Assembly (NCBI GenBank): GCA_002110485.1
Contig: MOWL01000003.1
Span: forward strand, 62,001-126,000
From: Emergomyces orientalis
Taxonomy: Eukaryota; Ascomycota; Eurotiomycetes; Onygenales; Ajellomycetaceae
Reading direction: 5' to 3'
DNA: 64,000 bases
The notes beneath the pieces were generated by a model that was given only the letters and a program-made list of their open reading frames with translations, did not search any database and had not been told where the DNA came from. The translations under genes and the position numbers were made by a program. Of the stretch, positions 56,733 to 64,000 are shown one piece after another (the stretch's first letter is position 1; every line of letters begins with the position of its first letter).

Positions 56733-59118
56733 TCAATCAGTCGCTAAATATGAATAGATATCCGAATCACTAGTTATCAAATGTAGGTTAGTTTCCAAGC
56801 ACAAAACCCTTTGAACACAAGGTAACAAATTAGAAACGAAGAAGAGAAAAGTCACGTACAATTTCCCAAAGCTCTCCCTTCCAGTGGCATCCTCCCGAAC
56901 CCAAACACTCACGTTACGAGACACCACGCCAAAAACGCCATACCCGCGAGTATCTATCCTTACTCTGGAGCGACAGAAGCCATAAACCTCTGTCCAGACG
57001 CTGCCCGCATGCGCTTTTCCTACATACATGCGTTTTGTGTCTGCGGGTCCATTACTGAGGACACAGGCGAGACCGTCTGGATGTGCTGAGTCACCAAGAC
57101 GAACGAACCCTGTGCGAGAAGTGTTAGTCATGGCGCGCGAGACCGGGGGTTGGGCGGGTACTACTTGGATAAACATTTGTGATTATATGGAACAGGGGTA
57201 AAAACTAACCGATACAATTTTTTTTATCAAAGTAATCCCGCTGTCGACCGTATGCGTATAACTTTCTAGCAAGGGCTAGATCGGCTAGTCTGTTGTTGCA
57301 AGATGGTTTGAGGATTCCCTCGCAGCCACCGCACATTCCGTACAGATCGCCGTAGAAGAGGCAGGGGTGCCCCTCCTTGCGCAGGAGGATTAGGGAATAT
57401 GCGAGCGGTTTGAAGAAATCTTCTATAGGTTCCTGTTTGGCTGTTAGAGGGTCTAAAGGGTTGTTGTTTCGATTTGACAACAGATTGATACGAGTAATTT
57501 ACCTCGAGAGATTGGGATGGTTGCTGGATAGTTGTTAGAAATGAAATGAGAGTGGAGTTTGTGTATTGGAGCAAGACAACTTACAGTATCATGGTTCATC
57601 ACGAATGTCTAACAGTCCGGCAAGTTAATATGTCCGCTTTCAATCTTGTCAATCAGAACGTGGGGGGGGGCTTAGGGTCAAAACGCACCACAGCATTTTT
57701 CCGCTCATATTTAACTAAACTCCCCTCAAAAACTTTACGCAAATCAGCGCCTTCCGTCCTCGAAATTTCTGAAAACCGACGAACCAATGGCGCATCAAAT
57801 AACGAGACGAGATAATCCATTCGTCCCAGATACTCCAAAAGCTCGCGGACTTCCGCCTTCCAATACTCAGCCACAAGAAACCAACTAGGCCCAACCGTTC
57901 GCCGCACATGGCCTATAAATTCCTTTAAAAACCCAGCTGAGTAATGCTTGACAGCGTCCAATCTCAAACCTGCAAGCGGTAGTTGGCCGCCCATCCATTG
58001 GATCCATTTCAGGACGTCCTCGCGAACTTCTGGATGAGAATAGTCCAGATTTGCAAACATTAAATAGTCGTAGTTGCCATTCTCTTTGCTGACGTCCCGT
58101 GCCCAGTCCTTATTATCGGGGCCCAAGATTTTATAAATTCCCTTTTTATTATCATGGGCATTGTAATCGACGCCCGTAAAGTGATACCAATGATATTTCA
58201 TCCGACTGTATTTCTTCCCCCGACCAGGAAAGGAAAACCCCAACCAGCCCTCAATTTCCTCGGGCTCGCTGATGACTTTCCTTCGGTCTGGATTTTGGTT
58301 CGAGTGTTAGTAGTAGACCGGAACAGAATTTCTGTATTAAAAGACACAGGTAATCTCCTCTCTCTGCTACGGTAAGGCATGCCTAAGAATAAAATGGAAT
58401 AAAATAAAAAAAACCTCACCTTTCGGGTCAACTCTAACCGCCACACACTTCTCCGTATGATCAGCTGCAGCTTTGTGATTAAGCACCGTATCCCAAATAA
58501 CCCCAATTTCCAAATCATGCGCCCTATTGACCAGAGTAACAAGCTCTTCCTTAGTTCCCCATTTCGTGGCCCTCGACCCTTTCTGATAGAACTCGCCTAG
58601 GTCGTAAAGGTCATAGATATCGTAGCCATTGCCCGACGGGCTCATGGCCTTGCAGCCCGGAGGGAGCCAGATGCTGGTCACTCCAATTGCCTTGAGACTT
58701 GGCAGGGCTGCCTGCAGCCGTCGCCAATGTTGCTGGTCGTCAGGTACGTACCATTCGAAGGCCTGGAGCATGAGCTGGTTTTGCTCACCTAGCTCCTCAA
58801 ATTTGAAGTCTGGGGAGATAGTCAGTGAAATGCATGTTGGAAATTTGCAATTAATGTAAGAGAAACGTCAGGGTGATGTTGGTACCAGGTTTTGAAGAGT
58901 GAGATATAAATGGTTTGCAAAAAAAGAAAACAAAAGGGCACAAATGTCCATAAAAAAGAAAAAGAAAAAATAACATAAAAAACCACCAGCAAATAAAAGA
59001 AAGAAAGAAAGACAGAAAGAAGAAAAGAAAAGCAAAAAGGCTAACCGTCAATATCAAGCCATTGCGGTTCCCTCCTTTGAAAAAGGTACTGATAGGCGGA
59101 TGATATAAGAGACCCCAT
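56733..59118 (-). CDS. AMY1: Intracellular GH13 alpha-amylase (AmyG/Amy1-type)
   Basis: At least eight exons can be joined, starting at 59118 (MGSLISSAYQYLFQRREPQW). There is no signal peptide. The GH13 order is clear: LMLQAFEWYVPDDQQHW, VTSIWLPPGCKAMSP, DTVLNHKAAADH, GLRLDAVKH (nucleophile Asp), FLVAEYWK (acid/base Glu) and VMNHDT (third carboxylate). The last catalytic motif is on a 24-nt microexon (57608-57585), followed by a 21-nt exon (57523-57503). The C-terminal domain (SVWTEVYGFCRSRVRIDTRGYGVF) closes the protein. Cytoplasmic GH13 enzymes of this type are known in filamentous fungi to support alpha-1,3-glucan synthesis, probably by making primers. That role is knowledge of the family; here only the fold and active site are seen. 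The last junction, near 56860, is uncertain. Confidence 0.88.
57503..57608 (-). other. Two consecutive microexons of the amylase gene
   Basis: Exon 4 (57608-57585, 24 nt, encoding TFVMNHDT) and exon 5 (57523-57503, 21 nt, encoding QPSQSLE) are both in phase 0 and bounded by AG and GT. Skipping either would keep the frame, but skipping exon 4 would remove the catalytic NHD motif. Confidence 0.75.
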
Positions 59119-60491
59119 TCTTCTGCAATAAAAAGTGCCTTGACGGACACTGCCACAGCCACCGCCTCGAGCAGTCTCAACAGCTTGAACTTTAGAAACG
59201 CAGACGGCCTGAAAGATATCAAAGCATCACATGCACTCATTCATGCGCACGCACGTCTCACGGTACATGCATTTACAAGTTCAGTCTATGCTCTTTCTCT
59301 ACTTTTCTAATAGAGTGGTGATCCCGGGGTTCTTAAAAAAAATTAAAAAAAACACCAGGCAAGAAAAAACCAGCAAAATTAGGGCAGTGGAGACTGGGGG
59401 GGGATCAAAAATTTCAGGGGCGTGCCGACGTTGTTTCTGATTCCCTGATGGGTAATTTGGGGACGATGTACAGTACAATGGATTAAAAGAATAGGTTTCA
59501 ATATAAATATGTAACTGATAAAAGTATAGAAGACGGGGGGGAATATTAAGGTAACTATGTACTGAATATATGTATATATGATATGGTCAAGGGAAGTTTG
59601 AGACAGGTGGTTGAGCCGCGTTGAGTGGTACCTGTGGCAATAGAGTTTGGGGCAAAGATCGGATAACCGCGAACGCTAACCACAGTAGGAAGCTGGATCT
59701 TGGCACCTGGGCACCTGCATTAGATTTTGGATATATTTCCATGGCCATAATTATATTGCTGTAGTTAGTTAACTATGGTAAATGCATTATGTGACTATCC
59801 AGTTTCGATATCTTTAATATTAAGTGTGTTGTTAAACCAAGAAGAGTGGAACAGATTTGTGGCTTTTAGAGAGAAATGTTGTGCAATGTCGTCTTATCAT
59901 GAGTGTGAAAAAAATACATCTTCATCTATCTTTCTAAACAGAAACAAAAGAAGAACATAAAAGAAAAATACAGATTTAGAACTCAATGAACACTATCTAT
60001 GGCATATAGAAAAGCAGAAGATTTTCTTTTGAAACCAGGGAATCTATCCTCCTCTATCTATACATCCAATAGAAAAATGTCTTCCCTCTAATAAAACTCA
60101 ACAAAACAGTGTTTAAAAAAATAAAAATAAAAATAAAAAAAAAGAACGAAGAAATCCAGATAGTACATGCCATAAATGAAAGGGCGAAACAAATGAAACA
60201 AACGAAACAAAAATAATCAGAAGTAGGGTTATATGCGGACAGAGCTCTTTCAATAAAAAGTAACAGCTTGTCTGTCTATGTGGTATTTCATTACTTTTCT
60301 TTTTTCTTTTTTTTTTCTTTTTGCAAAAAATTTCAGACACACCCAAAAATAAAAAAGTGTATCCGGGACAAGCCCGCTGGGGAGATATGAATGATCGAAT
60401 AGTGGGTTGAGACCGGATATTCTATGAGGTAAGGTATCGAAAATGTAAAGGCGCGAGCGGGTGGTGGATGAGAGGATAATCAAAGGCGAGT
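59119..60491. other. Amylase promoter and phosphate-carrier 3' flank
   Basis: About 1.4 kb without a gene. It is A-rich on the plus strand (60110-60140) with several poly-A and poly-T runs. No repeat structure beyond simple sequence was seen. Confidence 0.5.
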
Positions 60492-61699
60492 TTATTTCAA
60501 TTCGACACCTTGCGTGGCGTTAAGGACGCGCTTGATGTCACCTGTAGAGACAAAATCAGTAAAATGATAATACAAGGAATTGTGAATGAGGGATAAAATA
60601 ACATACCGTAGATACCGAATTGGCCAGCAGTGATAGCACCAACCAAGACGAGACGAGCACCAATACCGCTAAAGCTGCCCTTGAGTCCGAGTTCCTTGGC
60701 GATCTTGACCAAGCGGGAGACGGTTCCTTCACCTGGAAGGCCTTGGGTCTTGTTGATCTTGCTAAGCATGGTATCCGCAGGCTGGGAGACAACGGCGGCA
60801 GCAAGACCAGCAATAAGACCAGAGCCCAGGTTGACGGAAGTCTTGGCACTATCGGAGAGAGTTTCCTTGTCGAATTGACCGTATACAGCCTCGGAGACAC
60901 GCTCGAAGACAACGAACTTAGCCATTGTGTAAGGAACCCTGTACAGGCATTAGTATTACTCATGAATGCGATATGCATGTACGCGCGCGGGGTGTGTGGG
61001 ATAAACTTATAAACTTACTGTTTCAAGAGAATAGGACCGAAACCAGAGTAGAAGGCGCCAATTCCCTCATTCTTGAAGATCTTTCCGAATCCACTCATAA
61101 GGCCAGTAGCAAAGCCAGGTTGGGAAACGAGGCGGATACGAGTAGCCTCGAGAGGGCAGAGAGCGATATCAGCAAAGAATTCAGCGAGGGCAGACGAGGC
61201 GAGGTAGACAGCAGTTCTGTTCTTGGCGGCAGTCTCGTAGCCAAGATAGTCGATTGACTGTTTCTTGAAGAACTCGTAACCCCCGAACTTGAGGGCTCCC
61301 TGCAGGAAGTAACCGGCAGCGGTAGGGCCGAAACCGGTCATGAGGGCGCCAGCTCCCTCATTCTGAATGACCTGTTTGAATCCTCCAATCATGCCTCTGT
61401 TGTAGGTCTTCGGGTCAAGCTGGATTTTCGTCTTGACGCTACAAGGACATTCCGTTGTTAGCCTCGGGTAGAATACCAGACAGGCGCCTCAGGGGATAAC
61501 AACGAAACGGACGAAAAAGGGATTTTAACACTTACACATCAACAGGTGTGAGGGCGCCATGGGTAACCGAACAGCAGACAGCGCCAGCAAAGGCGAATCG
61601 CGAGTACAGGTTAAGGCCGCTCATCTGAGGGCCTTGGGGAGTGGGAACGACCGGTTTCTGGAGGCCATCCAGCTGGGCAGACGGGGCAGCAGCAGCCAT
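60492..61699 (-). CDS. MIR1: Mitochondrial phosphate carrier
   Basis: Four exons (61699-61536, 61438-61019, 60938-60607, 60541-60492) join in phase to 321 residues, the usual length for this carrier. The three SLC25 signatures are visible: PVDVVKTKIQLDPK, PLEATRIRLVSQPG and PADTMLSKINK. The substrate-specific half has KFGGYEFFKKQ, as in Mir1/PiC. It moves phosphate with protons into the mitochondrial matrix for ATP synthesis. Start MAAAAPSAQLDG lies in a short N-terminal tail. The chain ends VLNATQGVELK. A further upstream ATG in frame (MHLFTM...) adds five residues and is less likely. Confidence 0.96.
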
Positions 61700-62814
61700 T
61701 GTGAAGAGATGCACGAACTAAACGAGAGAACGCGACACGAGCGGGTAGAGAGTGGAGGAGGGGAGGGGAGAGGGGGGAATATTAGTATATTACTACAGGG
61801 GAGAGAGTGGGAAAAAGTATTTTATAAAAGATTTTGAAGTCCGCGATGCAAGACTTTTAAAGCAAGAGGCTCCGAAAACTTTTCGCGGCCAATCACGGGA
61901 CCCTGAAATGCCGAGAGTTCCCCGTGACTGTGCTAGGCCGTATGGGGAATGGCGATTCCTGGGCTTAGTCACCCTCGTTCCCGCAGATTCGGCGTCGATT
62001 GGCAGAAATCTCGGAAACTTTGAAAAATATCTGCGCTTGTACTGGAACTGGGCTTGGGACTGGAACAGGATCAGCGTGATACAAGCTGTTAAAAATTGCG
62101 CATTTCTTCGATATTCATGTTGAAATTGTTCATGAAGTCAATGGCAACGGGGCCCTCGCCATTCATCACTACGAATCTTTTGTGAACTCATCCCACAGCT
62201 GATCCATGGGCGAGTCCGGGCTGTTCCTAGATTTGATGCCCCCTTGGCTCAATTCCAACAGGGGAGCACCCGTGTATGGTATGCGCCCGAAAGAATCTGT
62301 GGCTACTTCTCCTACACTAAGAACGAGAGCGAGGTGGTGGCGACCAATGGGCCATGGGGGATAACAAGGGCAACATTGCGGGAAAAATCTCTGCTACAAT
62401 GATGTCATTCGTGTGGCACAATTAAACGCCATTGAACCCCCATGTTTCCGGTGACCTTAAATCAACATCCCACAACTATCCACGATATGTCATTAATAAT
62501 ATGTGAAGAAGGTAGAAAGAGGCATCAATTGGATGCTGAACAACTAATCAACATTTCATTCTAGGTTTTTCTGAATCAGGAATTTAAGGAGAGGCATATC
62601 AATATCATAAACCAAGATCCGTTAACATGGCTTTTTCTTCCACCTTTCAGTCAACATCATCATTATCAATAACCCAAATCCCACATCCGCTTATCTTACC
62701 CCATATATAACCCCATTACATATACATATCAATTTAACTCATCAACCAAGGGCCAGGAAGCCAAAAGAAGAAAAGAAGAAGAAAAACAAGGTAAAGCACG
62801 ACAATTTTTCGCCC
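61700..62814. other. Intergenic region
   Basis: About 1.1 kb between the start of the phosphate-carrier gene and the 3' end of the But2-type gene. The first part is the carrier promoter. No other gene was seen. Confidence 0.5.
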
Positions 62815-63417
62815 TTACAGAGGGACAATGATGGGACCAGTCACCCCAATATCCCAGCGGATAGCAACCTCATCATTAACACCGACATATTCAAGCGCAA
62901 AAAGTTGACCAGCAGGGCAGTCGAATTCAGGATAGCCGTGGAAAGATTGAATCCAGACCGCGCTACCGGGTGCTTCAACGGTGATACGGCCCTGATGGAT
63001 ATCACGGCTTCGCTGCGTCTCCGCCAGCGCGGCAGGGCGCCACTGGGCAACTGTTGCTGCGGAGAAGTCGTGCGTGGGCGGGTCAATGACGGTGAAGACG
63101 TCCGCCTGCTTGGAGCCAGTGGAGACGTCACGGGGCCACAAGTCAAATTGCAGCCTACAGCGGCGGCCTGCGAGATCGGGGGAAATGTCGAAGGTAACGA
63201 TTGTGGTGGTTTCGTGTGCGGCGTTACCGTCTTTCACGACGAGGAGCTGGTCTTGTGGGTCTTCCTTAAGGTCGCCAGTTTGGACCCAGTAGCGGAATGT
63301 GCGGTGCGGGTAGATGTTGCCGTTTGGTTGACGGCTGGTGATGCCCTCTGCTGGGGAACTGGCTGGGGCTGCAAGAACTGCGGCTGCGGCAGAGACGAGA
63401 AGTGTGGCGAGCTTCAT
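62815..63417 (-). CDS. But2-domain (ubiquitin 3 binding protein But2 C-terminal) secreted protein
   Basis: The ATG at 63417 gives 200 residues with a signal peptide (MKLATLLVSAAAAVLAAPAS). The longer open frame further upstream has no such start. The mature part resembles the But2 C-terminal domain found in many ascomycete cell-surface proteins: TIVTFDISPDLAGRRCRLQFDLWP, then DVFTVIDPP, and an end with CPAGQLFALEYVGVNDEVAIRWDIG. Two cysteines are present in the mature part, one in each half. The domain name comes from a yeast protein, but the fungal secreted relatives are of unknown function. The gene has no introns. Confidence 0.82.
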   Translation of the reverse strand: MKLATLLVSAAAAVLAAPASSPAEGITSRQPNGNIYPHRTFRYWVQTGDLKEDPQDQLLVVKDGNAAHETTTIVTFDISPDLAGRRCRLQFDLWPRDVSTGSKQADVFTVIDPPTHDFSAATVAQWRPAALAETQRSRDIHQGRITVEAPGSAVWIQSFHGYPEFDCPAGQLFALEYVGVNDEVAIRWDIGVTGPIIVPL

Positions 63418-64000
63418 GGTGGCCGGATGGATATAACTTTGGGAAATATCAAAAGGAGGAATATATAAGCCGATAAATGTTGAAGTCAACTGAAAACGAA
63501 TGTGGTAAGTAGCGGCGAGGGAGAGCAGATAATACACTGGTCCAATGAAGATAAGATGGAATGAGGAAAATGATAAACAAGGAACCAACAACGGGCTCCA
63601 GGACCCCTTTTTATATTCTTCCCAGCTCCCCAAATTTACCCCAAAATAGACAGCAACGTGGAGTGTACCGAAAACCCGCGCACTTCGCAAAAGGACCTTT
63701 TACGCCGGCTGAATGTCATCGACACCATACCCAAACAGCTAGGATCTGCACGTAGGGTCTCAGACCAAGAGACAACCCCAAGCACAAGCCCACCCAAACG
63801 TCCAGCACCATATTAAACTCCGGCCTATGGTATTCTGCGATACCCGTGCAGCGCGCGATGGCTTAGAAAACCAAATATCTATTTCCCGTCTCCCAGAAAG
63901 CTTGCTGCAGCCAAAAGCAAAAGAAGTTCCGTGGCAACATGTCACAGGACCGGCTCTGGAGTGTTTCTCTCGGCTTTGTAATTTATTCCTTTTCTCCGCC
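63418..64000. other. Edge region upstream of the But2-type gene
   Basis: About 580 bases holding the promoter of the But2-type gene. No gene was recognised up to the window edge. Confidence 0.45.

Noticed and set aside
56146..56736. A 196-codon minus-strand frame downstream of the amylase gene
   Set aside because: It is Phe/Leu/Ile-rich, lies in AT-rich 3' flanking sequence and overlaps the likely amylase 3' end. It has no motif or splice support.

Overview
The window is eukaryotic nuclear DNA from a filamentous ascomycete. Protein genes are split by short introns (about 50-100 nt, GTNNGY donors, YAG acceptors), and intergenic stretches are AT-rich with poly-T and CT tracts. Housekeeping proteins (importin beta, Cdc45, Apc4, Gpi8, uS8, the mitochondrial phosphate carrier) are typical fungal orthologues. 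Several accessory families (degenerate kinase-like proteins, APH-like phosphotransferases, fungal HNH and DUF7730 proteins, fungal rhodopsin-type membrane proteins, But2-domain secreted proteins) together suggest a Eurotiomycete, probably Onygenales. The order-level call is inference from family content.

Layout. 0-9 kb is accessory: a kinase-like pseudogene with two internal stops, an intact Fic/Doc gene, a small membrane-type gene, a second kinase-like relic, an APH-family phosphotransferase and a small secreted protein. 9.5-12.3 kb holds a histidine-phosphatase gene resembling the TFIIIC tau55 subunit, and the uS8 ribosomal protein gene, whose long intron carries what looks like a box H/ACA snoRNA and whose promoter has telomere-like repeats. 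13-14.6 kb is an F-box/ankyrin gene with an unresolved frame change. 16-26.8 kb is conserved: importin beta (KAP95), APC4 and a CBM48-like protein with a long disordered tail. 26.8-43.5 kb is gene-poor and accessory: a vWFA protein, a DUF7730-like gene, an HNH pseudogene, a rhodopsin-type membrane protein, a GNAT acetyltransferase, a BTB/POZ protein and a DUF1330-like protein. 44.6-61.7 kb is again conserved: CDC45, GPI8, an F-box protein, LSO2/CCDC124, an intracellular GH13 alpha-amylase and the mitochondrial phosphate carrier. A But2-domain secreted protein closes the window.

As in most fungal chromosomes, neighbouring genes do not form operons; only convergent and divergent pairs are noted. 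The most interesting items are the intronic H/ACA snoRNA candidate, the palindromic telomere-like promoter element of the uS8 gene, the Doc-type Fic gene lying between two dead kinase-like relics, and the microexons of the amylase gene, one of which carries a catalytic aspartate. All splice junctions were read by eye with codon-phase checks and have no transcript support here.
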